Shown piece by piece: positions 40,815 through 48,304 of a stretch of DNA of 64,000 nt. How positions within the stretch are numbered: the stretch's first letter is position 1; every line of letters begins with the position of its first letter. The position numbers and the translations under genes were made by a program. Origin of the DNA: Armatimonadota bacterium (GTDB lineage: Bacteria; Armatimonadota; Fimbriimonadia; Fimbriimonadales; Fimbriimonadaceae); assembly GCA_016125185.1 (NCBI GenBank), contig WGMG01000006.1:372001-436000 (forward strand), written 5' to 3'. Below the pieces are notes generated by a model. It did not search any database. It was given only the letters and a program-made list of their open reading frames with translations, and was not told the origin of the DNA.

Positions 40815-40820
40815 AGGGCA

Positions 40821-40826
40821 ATCATA
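40821..40826 (-). promoter_or_regulatory. Leaderless -10 box of the 40814 DinB gene
   Basis: Minus-strand TATGAT, 6 bases, ATG 40814. Confidence 0.6.
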
Positions 40827-40884
40827 GCCGGAATGGAGGGGCGATGGAACTACTGGGACGGCCCCGGCGGTAACGAGTTTGGAA

Positions 40885-40890
40885 TATGAT
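40885..40890 (+). promoter_or_regulatory. Leaderless -10 box of the PDZ-hydrolase gene
   Basis: TATGAT, 7 bases, ATG 40898. It excludes the ATG at 40886, which lies inside the box. Confidence 0.6.
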
Positions 40891-40897
40891 GGTGGGA

Positions 40898-42250
40898 ATG
40901 AAGGTTCGCGGGTTTGGGATTTTGGCGGCGGTGGCGCTGACTTGCTGGGCGTCGGCTCAGGTTGAGCGGGGCGCGCCATTGCCTCGGAAGGCATCGCTAG
41001 GTGCGCAATTGGGAGTGGTGAGCCCCGAGCAGGCGAAGCAATTTAATGCGCCTGTGGGCTCGGTGGACATCGTGCGAGTGATTCCGGGTACGACGGCGGA
41101 AGCGCTTGGGCTTGAGGTCAACGACGTGTTGTTGAGTCTGAACGGAGCGAAGACGCCGACGGTGGCGGCCGCGTTGAGTCAACTGCGAAAGGTTAACGGC
41201 GGCGATACGCTAAAGGTGAAGATCCTTCGGGGTGGGGCGACGATCGAGCGAAGTGGGAAGGCAGTCGAGCGTCCACGACAGAAGGGCGACGGCATCGTGG
41301 TTGCTTACGACCAAGTCGTGAGTTTGGGCAAGCGGATTCGGGTAATCGAGACGCATCCCGAGGGCGCAGGACCGTTTCCAACGATCTTTTGGATCGGGGG
41401 AATCGGGGCGTATTCGCTGGACGGCGAGTATCCAGGGATCGCCTATGGCAACATCATGGGTCCGCTCTCCAAAGAGTATGCGATAGTGCGCATCGACAAG
41501 CCGGGGCAGGGCGATAGCGAGGGGCCGGAGTACACCGACCTGGGCTTTGATACGGAACTTGATGCCTACCTACAGGCGTTGCGGCTGACTAAGACCTTGG
41601 GCTTTGTGGACTCGAAGCGGATTGCGATTGTGGGTCACAGCATGGGCGGCGTGTTCGCGCCGCTGGTCGCCTCGCAAGAGCCGGTCGCGGCGATTGCGGC
41701 ATGCGCGACGATCTCGAAAACTTGGAACGAGTACATGCTGGAGAACACCCGACGTCAGTCGCTGCTGGGTGGGGCGTCGCCGGATGCGGTCGATCAAGAA
41801 TTGGTGGAGATGAGCGCGATCTGCGACCATTTGTTTAACGAGCAGATGAAGCCAGCGGATATTGCCAAGAAGTATCCGGCGCTGAAGAACCGGCTGAACG
41901 GGATCATCCCGGACGGGAAGACCTATTCGGGGGTTGGGATTCGGTTTTTCCAGCAGTTGGCGAAGCGGAATCTGCCGGCGGCCTGGCTGAAGGTTGACGC
42001 CAAGGTGGCGGCAATCTGGGGCGAAAACGACTTCATTTCGACGCGCTACGACCATGAATTCATTGCCGACATGATGAACAAGAAGCATCCGGGTTCGGCG
42101 GAGTTCATTTTGGTGCCGCATAGCGATCACGGCTTCTTCAATACGGATTCGTTTGCCGATAGCCTGCAGAAGTGGGGAAGGGGCGGCAAGTTCAACCCCA
42201 ATATTATTCAGATTTTGGGCGATTGGCTGAAGAAGTCGATCGGACCCTAA
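40898..42250 (+). CDS. Secreted PDZ domain plus alpha/beta hydrolase fusion
   Basis: A 450-residue protein. Signal peptide at residues 1-21 (MKVRGFGILAAVALTCWASA). Residues about 25-115 form a PDZ domain (LGAQLGVVSPEQAKQF... GSVDIVRVIPGTTAEALGLEVNDVLLSLNG). From about 120 on comes an alpha/beta hydrolase: GIGAYSLDGEYPGIAYGN, nucleophile elbow IVGHSMGGVFAPL (Ser), acid in AIWGENDFIS and base in VPHSDHGFF (His). The combination suggests a peptidase or esterase in the envelope, directed by its PDZ part. The stop shares CTAA with the facing gene. Confidence 0.85.
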   Translation: MKVRGFGILAAVALTCWASAQVERGAPLPRKASLGAQLGVVSPEQAKQFNAPVGSVDIVRVIPGTTAEALGLEVNDVLLSLNGAKTPTVAAALSQLRKVNGGDTLKVKILRGGATIERSGKAVERPRQKGDGIVVAYDQVVSLGKRIRVIETHPEGAGPFPTIFWIGGIGAYSLDGEYPGIAYGNIMGPLSKEYAIVRIDKPGQGDSEGPEYTDLGFDTELDAYLQALRLTKTLGFVDSKRIAIVGHSMGGVFAPLVASQEPVAAIAACATISKTWNEYMLENTRRQSLLGGASPDAVDQELVEMSAICDHLFNEQMKPADIAKKYPALKNRLNGIIPDGKTYSGVGIRFFQQLAKRNLPAAWLKVDAKVAAIWGENDFISTRYDHEFIADMMNKKHPGSAEFILVPHSDHGFFNTDSFADSLQKWGRGGKFNPNIIQILGDWLKKSIGP

Positions 42251-42726
42251 TTGAGGTCTTTGGAGCGCTCGTCGTAGGTCGCGCGGACTTGCTGGGCGAG
42301 CTGTTCCATTCGGCTAGGATTGGACTCGACGTTCTTTTCTGCTTTAGGAGCGGCTTGGTCGTCGCGGCGAGCGGTGGCGGATAGGATTTCGTGCTCGGTG
42401 ACGTCGCTGGCTGCGTTGGTTTCGGCCCGGATGGCGGCGACAAAGGGGAGGAGTTCGACGGCCTTTTGCTTGATGATGCGCTCGCGGTAGGCGGCTTCGG
42501 AGTCGAAGCGGACGTTGCGGTCGCGGATCATCTGTTCTTTGTTGCGTTCGATGACTTCGAGGAACTCGGGACGCATGTGGGCCATTTGGGCTTTGGCTTG
42601 CGCCCACCACTCATCGTCGGTGACGGCCTCCTGCTCCTCGCGGACCTTTTGACGATTGGGATGGGCGGCCTCGTCCTGCAGTCGAAAGTAGGTTTCGATC
42701 TGCCGCAGGAGTTCGCTTTGCGTCAT
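42247..42726 (-). CDS. Hypothetical helical protein, paralogue of the next gene
   Basis: A 159-residue, highly charged, helical protein. The N-terminus (SELLRQIETYFRLQDEA, then VTDDEWWAQAKAQMAHMRPEF) matches the product of 42777 (DLLRQLEDHFRQKYL, LTDDEWWEKIQAQKQELPPSL), also in ERIIKQKAVELLPFVAAIRAE versus ASHEAEELLPHILEYRREN. Both lack signal peptides and membrane segments. The LLRQLE-FR-TDDEWW motif defines a family I do not recognise. It lies 51 bases upstream in position of, but is transcribed after, the larger copy. Confidence 0.65.
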   Translation of the reverse strand: MTQSELLRQIETYFRLQDEAAHPNRQKVREEQEAVTDDEWWAQAKAQMAHMRPEFLEVIERNKEQMIRDRNVRFDSEAAYRERIIKQKAVELLPFVAAIRAETNAASDVTEHEILSATARRDDQAAPKAEKNVESNPSRMEQLAQQVRATYDERSKDLN

Positions 42727-42776
42727 CGTTGGTTTACTTTACGCCAAATGATGGCGATTAGGAGGCAAAAAGGGGT

Positions 42777-43385
42777 TTAGTGTCGGTCTCTGATCTCTTG
42801 GAGTTTCTGGCCTAATTGTTCCATGCGTTTGTGTAGGCGTTTCGAGTGGGCCTCCCATTTTTCTTCGGTGAGGTTGGCTGGGTCTTCGAATTGCGCCATC
42901 TCGGCCCGATGAGTTTTGCCGTCTTCGATGAGGAGCGCGAGAAGGTCCCGCTTCTTCGGGTTTTCCATTTGGCCAAGACGATCTTCGAATTGGTTCAATG
43001 CCGATTCAGTGAATGCGCGATGTTTGCGCATGGTGACGATTTGGATTTCGTCTTCGGTGATTTGGCCGTCGATGTTGTTTTCCCGTCGATACTCCAGGAT
43101 ATGCGGGAGGAGTTCTTCGGCTTCGTGGGAAGCCATTTGCTCCACGTCCATGCGGTCCAATGTGGTTTCTTGATGTCGCGACTGAATGACTTCTTCTTTG
43201 GTGCGGCGATCGAAGTTGCGGAGGCTGGGGGGAAGTTCTTGTTTCTGGGCTTGGATTTTTTCCCACCACTCGTCATCGGTCAGTTTGTCCGATTCAGCCT
43301 TTTGCTGGTCGTGGTGACTTTTGATGTTCAAGTACTTCTGACGAAAGTGATCCTCTAGTTGGCGGAGGAGGTCATTCGAATCCAC
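42777..43385 (-). CDS. Hypothetical helical protein with DDEWW motif
   Basis: A 202-residue charged helical protein with the same DDEWW family pattern as the preceding entry and an additional C-terminal helix pair (KWEAHSKRLHKRMEQLGQKL) predicted to form a coiled coil. Translation begins at GTG 43385 with a leaderless TACAAT box 6 bases upstream. The two genes are tandem duplicates of a lineage-specific family; the shared N-terminal part may be the functional core. The role is unknown. Confidence 0.65.
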   Translation of the reverse strand: MDSNDLLRQLEDHFRQKYLNIKSHHDQQKAESDKLTDDEWWEKIQAQKQELPPSLRNFDRRTKEEVIQSRHQETTLDRMDVEQMASHEAEELLPHILEYRRENNIDGQITEDEIQIVTMRKHRAFTESALNQFEDRLGQMENPKKRDLLALLIEDGKTHRAEMAQFEDPANLTEEKWEAHSKRLHKRMEQLGQKLQEIRDRH

Positions 43386-43391
43386 GAATGT

Positions 43392-43397
43392 ATTGTA
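43392..43397 (-). promoter_or_regulatory. Leaderless -10 box of the 43385 gene
   Basis: Minus-strand TACAAT, 6 bases, GTG 43385. Confidence 0.6.
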
Positions 43398-43412
43398 ATG
43401 TAGGAATGTGAG

Positions 43413-43640
43413 ATGAAGGTCAAGCGATTATTGGTCGGTGCCTTTGGGGTTCTCGTCGCTTTGATGGGGGTTGGGATTTTGGCTGATGCATTGACGGTCC
43501 AGATGCGGCCATTTTCGTGGGATTCGTATTTCGGTCAATGTTGGAAGGATCTTGTTTCGGGGGTGGGCCTGTTGGTCCTGGGATTGACGATCTTTTTCTT
43601 GCGGGAGTCGAGGTCCGTAGTTCGAATTTGGCGTCGTTGA
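43413..43640 (+). CDS. Small two-helix membrane protein
   Basis: A 75-residue protein with two hydrophobic segments (LLVGAFGVLVALMGVGILAD and LVSGVGLLVLGLTIFFLR), a short loop with Trp and Tyr, and basic ends (MKVKR, RIWRR), which put both termini in the cytoplasm. It has an AGGA in front of the ATG. It is divergent from the 42777 gene with only 27 bases between the two start codons. Function unknown. Confidence 0.6.
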   Translation: MKVKRLLVGAFGVLVALMGVGILADALTVQMRPFSWDSYFGQCWKDLVSGVGLLVLGLTIFFLRESRSVVRIWRR

Positions 43641-43690
43641 ACGTTGTTTGGGGTCTAAGGCGGTGATAATCGCTTTGCCTCTTTTGAGCC

Positions 43691-43835
43691 TTCGGCTGGG
43701 CTTCGCCCGGGTCGTCCCGAGGATCGGGACTCCTCGGACTCTTGCCGGTACGGGTTGGCACCCAGCCCTACGAGCCGATTCTCGGCTCTTCGGACTGGGC
43801 TAAATTAGGACGGGCCTTCAGCCCTGCGTTGGTCA
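43691..43835. repeat. Dispersed repeat family D, copy 1
   Basis: GGCTGGGCTTCGCCCGGGTC, then hairpin GTCCCGA-GGA-TCGGGAC (43714-43730), ACTCCTCGGACTCTTG, and further on CTAAATTAGGACGGGCCTTC and AGCCCTGCGTTGGT. Confidence 0.7.
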
Positions 43836-43990
43836 GGGGTTGTTGGTTGATTGGCAGGGCCGAAAGCAGTTTTGTTTCTGGTGACTCTTAGTTCGCTGAT
43901 GAGCCTCAACTTGCCACACTAGAAGTTCTTGAATTCCGCCACCGTTTGCAATAGTTATGTCGATGATCCCTTGTCGCATGCGAAGTCAAG

Positions 43991-44086
43991 ACGGGCTTCG
44001 CCGGGGTCGTCCCGGTCGGGACTCCTCGGACTCTTGCTGGTTCGGGCTGGTCTAAGCTAAATCGGGCTTTTAGCCCTGCGTTGGTT
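43991..44086. repeat. Dispersed repeat family D, copy 2
   Basis: ACGGGCTTCGCCGGGGTCGT, CCCGGTCGGGACTCCTCGGA, CTAAATCGGGCTTTTAGCCC and TGCGTTGGTTACC: same order as copy 1, shortened by about 45 bases in the middle. Confidence 0.7.
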
Positions 44087-44492
44087 ACCGTCTGAAGGTT
44101 GGCTGGCTGGACCAGAAGCCGTTTGATAGGAGGATCTCACATTTGAGCTTGGCCTGAATCTTCATGAAGGTCAGTGGATGATGGCTGTATTGATGCACCG
44201 AATTGGCCTTGGTTCCATTGATCTTTCCTTGAATTAGCCAGCCTTGAGATGCTCAGTACTTCGGTAAACATGTAGACGTGTTTACCAGTGCCACGACTTA
44301 GCCTTGATGGGCAATCCCGATTCGCTTCGCTCATTTCCCTACGGCGGGAACTTCGTGATGCCCACCTTCCCAGTGGCTCGTCGGCTACGAGGATAGGTGT
44401 CGGTTCTTGCTCTTGGTTTGAGGGGATTGGTCTTATTTGGGTTGAGATGAAGCAAGTGATGCCGTCGTGATTCATGTCAAACTATTGGGAGC

Positions 44493-45440
44493 ATGACGTT
44501 CCAAGAGTTGATCCGCCGCCTCGATGAGTATTGGGCAGCCCAGGGCTGTGCGATTCTTCAGCCGTACGACGTGGAAGTCGGCGCGGGGACGATGCATCCG
44601 GCAACAACTCTGCGGGTGCTTGGACCGGAGAGTTGGAACGTGGCCTACATTCAGCCATCGCGACGTCCGGCGGATGGTCGATACACGCTCAACCCCCAGC
44701 GGAGCCAACGGTATTACCAGTACCAGGTCATCATGAAGCCGTCGCCGGACAACATCGTGGACCTTTATCTCGGTTCGCTGGACGCGATCGGCATCGACAC
44801 GACGAAAAATGATATTCGGTTTGTGGAGGACGACTGGGAGAGCCAGGCGGCGGGTGCGAGCGGCGTGGGTTGGGAGGTTTGGATCAACGGCGCCGAGATT
44901 ACGCAGTTCACGTTTTTCCAGCAGATGGGCGGAATCGAGTGCAATCCGGTGTGCGCTGAGATCACTTACGGCCCTGAGCGGCTGTGCTTGATGCTGAACA
45001 ACCAGCAATCATTTTGGAAGGATCTGGAGTGGAGCGACGACCTCAAGTACTTCGATGTGGACTACCAATTGGAGTTGCAGGATAACGTCTACAACTTTGA
45101 GGTCGCCTCGACGGAGATGCTGTTTAAGATGTTCGACATGTATGAGGAGGAGTCGAAGCGCGTGATTGAGACCGAGGTCTTTTGGGACGCGAAGCAGGGA
45201 ATCCTGACGGCGGCCGATCCGGGAGGAGAGAAGGTTTTGCCTCCGAAGGGCGCGGGGCCGGCCGCGCTGGTGTACCCGGCGTTGGATTTGGCGCTGAAGT
45301 GTTCGCACATTTTTAACTTGCTGGATGCTCGGGGAGCAGTTGGCGTCACGGAGCGGGCGAAGTATATCAATCGGATTCGCGGTCGCGTGCGCGCGTGCTG
45401 TTTGAAGCATGTGGAGCAGTTTAGAGTGGCAGTTAGTTAG
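44493..45440 (+). CDS. glyQ: Glycyl-tRNA synthetase alpha subunit
   Basis: Class II synthetase subunit that, with GlyS (beta), charges tRNA-Gly. The sequence has the alpha-subunit marks [72 protein letters not shown] and [15 protein letters not shown]. It is 315 residues. In most alpha/beta bacteria glyS follows at once; here the next gene is unrelated and on the other strand, so glyS must lie elsewhere. The GlyQS type is one more feature shared with many non-Firmicute and non-actinobacterial phyla. Confidence 0.96.
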   Translation: MTFQELIRRLDEYWAAQGCAILQPYDVEVGAGTMHPATTLRVLGPESWNVAYIQPSRRPADGRYTLNPQRSQRYYQYQVIMKPSPDNIVDLYLGSLDAIGIDTTKNDIRFVEDDWESQAAGASGVGWEVWINGAEITQFTFFQQMGGIECNPVCAEITYGPERLCLMLNNQQSFWKDLEWSDDLKYFDVDYQLELQDNVYNFEVASTEMLFKMFDMYEEESKRVIETEVFWDAKQGILTAADPGGEKVLPPKGAGPAALVYPALDLALKCSHIFNLLDARGAVGVTERAKYINRIRGRVRACCLKHVEQFRVAVS

Positions 45441-45585
45441 GGGTTCGCCGTCAATCCCCCGGTTCGCTCGTTTCTCGCTTACCCTCCACGGAAAGCGCAT
45501 CTTTTTGATGCCCTTTCCGCGGACCCTCCTTCACCAAGGGGCATCTTAGGGAGCCGCGAGCGGCTAGCCGCAAGCAAGTATTAAG
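45441..45585. repeat. Inverted repeat region between glyQ and the next gene
   Basis: GGAAAGCGCATC and GATGCCCTTTCC around TTTTT (about 45491-45519) form a 12-base arm hairpin with one mismatch. It is preceded by CCCCCGGTTCGCTCG, similar to the start of other repeats in the window. Confidence 0.5.
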
Positions 45586-46563
45586 CTATCGCCAGTCAAA
45601 CCAGACGCCCATCGTCTCGGCGCGACGTTCGGTATTTAGTTTGTAGGCTTCGACGGCGTCGGTGGGAAGGAAGCGGTGGGTGTTGAGGCCTTGCACCGAA
45701 AAGCGGCCGGCTTGGACTAGATCGTAAAACTTGGGAATGATCCTGGTCTCGTGCCAATCGGCGGTTTCATGACTGATGTGGCAACCGTGGACTCGAACTC
45801 CGCGAGTCAGGACGTCGGGGGTTAAATGCTGTCCGGCGGGGGTGCCGGTGTCGCCGAGCAAGATGACCGTGCCGAAGTTGCGCGGAATAGCGAGCGCCTT
45901 CTCCATGACGGATGCGAAGCCCGTGCAATCCACAACAACCCGAGGCTTTGCCCCGAAAACCTGTTCGACGTGCGGACCAAACTCTTCGACGGTGCCGAGC
46001 ATGGGGTTAGTGACGCCGGCTAGTTCGGCCATGCCGAGGCGCATGGCGACCGTGTCGCAGATCGTGACTTTGCATCCAGCGGCGAGGAGCCAGCGACACG
46101 CCATCTGTCCGACCGGGCCAGCGCCGACGACGGCGACGTCATCTTGGAGGCGGATATCGCCCGCATCGAGGATCATGGAGCCGATCATGGCGAGGGCCGA
46201 CCATTGGGCTTCCTCGTCGGAGATTGCGTCTGGAATCTTGACGACGCGTGTGGTATCGACGATGTGTTCCGATGCGTGGGTAACGCGCGTAAAGACGCGA
46301 TCTCCAACCTTAAAATCGGTGACGTCGGGTCCGACGGCGACGACATCAGCGACGACACAATAGCCGGTTCGGAAGGGGTATTTCACCCATCGATCGAAAT
46401 GGGTTCCGGGGTCGAAAAGGCGATTGAGGCAGATGCCCTCGGTACCGGTGCTGATGAGCGACGTGCGCGTTTGGAGGTGAATTTGGTTCGCGCCGAGGTC
46501 GCCAAGTTTGAACTCTTGAAGCTCGACAAGACCTTTGCCCTGGAAGACGATCCCAAATGCCAT
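45586..46563 (-). CDS. Alcohol dehydrogenase-like (MDR superfamily) oxidoreductase
   Basis: A 325-residue medium-chain dehydrogenase/reductase. The N-terminal GroES-like domain (AFGIVFQGKGLVELQEFKLG, VVAVGPDVTDFKVGDRVFTR) precedes the Rossmann domain with VAVVGAGPVGQMACRWLLAAG as NAD(P)-binding loop. The Cys/His/Asp zinc ligands of classical alcohol dehydrogenases are not clearly conserved. Substrate unknown. A TAGACT box stands 6 bases before the ATG at 46563. Confidence 0.85.
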   Translation of the reverse strand: MAFGIVFQGKGLVELQEFKLGDLGANQIHLQTRTSLISTGTEGICLNRLFDPGTHFDRWVKYPFRTGYCVVADVVAVGPDVTDFKVGDRVFTRVTHASEHIVDTTRVVKIPDAISDEEAQWSALAMIGSMILDAGDIRLQDDVAVVGAGPVGQMACRWLLAAGCKVTICDTVAMRLGMAELAGVTNPMLGTVEEFGPHVEQVFGAKPRVVVDCTGFASVMEKALAIPRNFGTVILLGDTGTPAGQHLTPDVLTRGVRVHGCHISHETADWHETRIIPKFYDLVQAGRFSVQGLNTHRFLPTDAVEAYKLNTERRAETMGVWFDWR

Positions 46564-46569
46564 TTTTCC

Positions 46570-46575
46570 AGTCTA
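46570..46575 (-). promoter_or_regulatory. Leaderless -10 box of the 46563 gene
   Basis: Minus-strand TAGACT, 6 bases, ATG 46563. Confidence 0.6.
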
Positions 46576-46600
46576 TCCAAATGTGGTTTTCTCTCCGAAC

Positions 46601-46606
46601 TATAAT
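46601..46606 (+). promoter_or_regulatory. -10 box of the cyclic-nucleotide-binding protein gene
   Basis: A perfect TATAAT, 9 bases before ATG 46616; the transcript would have a leader of only 2-3 bases. Confidence 0.6.
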
Positions 46607-46615
46607 GAGGTGCTT

Positions 46616-47071
46616 ATGGACGTAAAACGTATCATCGCCGAGAGCTATTTGGCAGCTGGATTCACTGATGAGTTCATGGATCGGGTAGCCGCGATCTCCG
46701 AGATTCGGCAGTTTGGCGATGGTGACTCCATCGTTCATGAAGATGACGAGACGGCCGATTTGATGATCTTGGCGGAAGGGAAGGCCGAGATTGTTCGCAT
46801 CACGGGCGACACGATTGCGTATATCAAACCGAATATGCCGTTTGGCGAGGTGGCTTTTCTCGATCATAAGCGACGTTCATCGTCCGTTATTGCAAAGGGC
46901 GACTGCAAAGTGGTTGTCATCCCCGAGGAGCCTTTGCGGGAAATGCTTCGCGCCGAACCGGAGATGGCCGTTCGTGCCCTGATCAACCTTAGCTCGCTGC
47001 TGTGCGAACGACTTAGGAAGGCGAACCAGCAGATCGCTGCCCTCAACGCGATCGAAGAGTTTCAGCGTTAG
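46616..47071 (+). CDS. Cyclic nucleotide-binding domain protein
   Basis: A 151-residue single-domain protein. The CAP-type beta-roll begins IRQFGDGDSIVHEDDETADL, with the phosphate-binding cassette region MPFGEVAFLDHKRRSSSVIA (GE at the usual positions and RRSSS for the Arg-Ser pair), and ends with a helix (MAVRALINLSSLLCERLRKANQ). No DNA-binding domain follows, so it is a stand-alone sensor, perhaps acting through protein contacts. Its stop overlaps the facing GGDEF gene; together they hint at a nucleotide-signalling pair. Confidence 0.88.
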   Translation: MDVKRIIAESYLAAGFTDEFMDRVAAISEIRQFGDGDSIVHEDDETADLMILAEGKAEIVRITGDTIAYIKPNMPFGEVAFLDHKRRSSSVIAKGDCKVVVIPEEPLREMLRAEPEMAVRALINLSSLLCERLRKANQQIAALNAIEEFQR

Positions 47072-48087
47072 GCCGCTCGGCGCTTGGCGACGTACATCAC
47101 CTGATCGGCTTCGGCGACGGCCACATCCGGCGTGTGTTCGGGGGTGAGTTCGATCGCACCATAGCTAATGTGTAGCGGAATGCTCGCGCCCACGTAGACT
47201 AGCGGATTTTTGGCGAGGATGGTGTTGACGCGCTCAAGTTTGGCTTCCAGTTGGACGAGCGAACCCCGATAGAGAACCGCGAACTCATCGCCTCCATAGC
47301 GGACCACCGAGGTGCCAGGAAGAGAAAAGGTCTCGGTTAGCCGATTAGCTATGGCGACCAGCGCGGCATCGCCACATAGATGGCCACGGCTGTCGTTGAT
47401 GTGCTTGAACTTGTCCACGTCCATGATCGCGAGGCAGTATTTTTCGCCATGAGCGATCTTGGCGATACCGACGGTGAGGAGAAAATCGAACGCACTGCGG
47501 TTTCCGAGTTTGGTTAGGTGGTCGGTTCGGACGGCCTTCTCGGCATGCTTGAGCTTGGTGCGAAGGACTTCGACATGTTGAGAAGCGACCTTTCGGACGA
47601 GCTTTGCGTCTTCGCGGTGCTTTTCGACGGCGGAGTTCAACGTGGCGATTTCCTTCTTGATTCCACCAATGACTTCTTCGTAGCTCTTGGCGCTTTGGAG
47701 GCTGAGCAGGCGGGTGGACGCGGACTGGGTGGCGTCTTCGAGCGTGTGCCCGGTGGCAATGGCGCCTTCGAGTGACTTGAGGACGTCGCGGAGGCCATCG
47801 TAGACCTCGGAAATGCTATCTTCGATGGCCGAGCGTTGTCGGCGTGAGAACTTGGTGATGATGGACTCAAGTTCATCGACGATCTCGCCGAACTGAGCTT
47901 GGCTGATTTCGGGCACGCAAGCCTCGTTGGCAAGGGTATCGACATCCTTGATGAACTGCTGCGAAACCGGGTCGTTGGGAACGATGACCAATTTCTCAAA
48001 ACCCTTCGACGCAGCGACCCCGAAGCGAATCGCCGACGGACTACTTGGGGCTAATTTTGCCCACTCCGACCCCTTCTTCCAAAACAT
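47068..48087 (-). CDS. Diguanylate cyclase (GGDEF domain protein)
   Basis: A 339-residue cytoplasmic protein. Residues about 1-160 are helical and coiled-coil (KFSRRQRSAIEDSISEVYDG, IKKEIATLNSAVEKHREDAK), a likely dimerisation and signal-input part. The C-terminal GGDEF domain has DHLTKLGNRSAFDFL, MDVDKFKHINDSRGHLCGDA and the intact active site RYGGDEFAVLYRG (around residue 265). It makes cyclic di-GMP. No membrane segment. It ends head-to-head with the cNMP-binding protein gene, sharing TTAG. Confidence 0.92.
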   Translation of the reverse strand: MFWKKGSEWAKLAPSSPSAIRFGVAASKGFEKLVIVPNDPVSQQFIKDVDTLANEACVPEISQAQFGEIVDELESIITKFSRRQRSAIEDSISEVYDGLRDVLKSLEGAIATGHTLEDATQSASTRLLSLQSAKSYEEVIGGIKKEIATLNSAVEKHREDAKLVRKVASQHVEVLRTKLKHAEKAVRTDHLTKLGNRSAFDFLLTVGIAKIAHGEKYCLAIMDVDKFKHINDSRGHLCGDAALVAIANRLTETFSLPGTSVVRYGGDEFAVLYRGSLVQLEAKLERVNTILAKNPLVYVGASIPLHISYGAIELTPEHTPDVAVAEADQVMYVAKRRAA

Positions 48088-48304
48088 CCCAAAGTAGGAA
48101 TGCCATATGATTTACGACGTGGCCCAAGAAAAAATGCTAGGCGGGAAACAATTCTTTTCGATAGATCGTCCAGATTTCGCAAGAGGACTAGCTTAATCGT
48201 TCGTTCTGCAATATAATGGCAAAGCTGGTGCAAATGCGAGTGCCGTCTTGGCGTCGCTGTGCATCGGGATTTGGATGCATATTAGAGGTGTCTTGTTAGT
48301 GTCT

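Larger units (their letters stand above)
43641..44492. other. Non-coding gap with repeat family D
   Basis: About 850 bases. Two copies of repeat family D (43691-43835, 43991-44086) take up the first half. The second half (44100-44480) has an inverted open frame of 112 codons on the minus strand, but its composition and lack of start context speak against a gene. The glyQ start follows directly. Confidence 0.55.

Noticed and set aside
44137-44475. 112-codon minus-strand frame before glyQ
   Set aside because: No start context, no domain-like pattern, and it lies in repeat-derived sequence.
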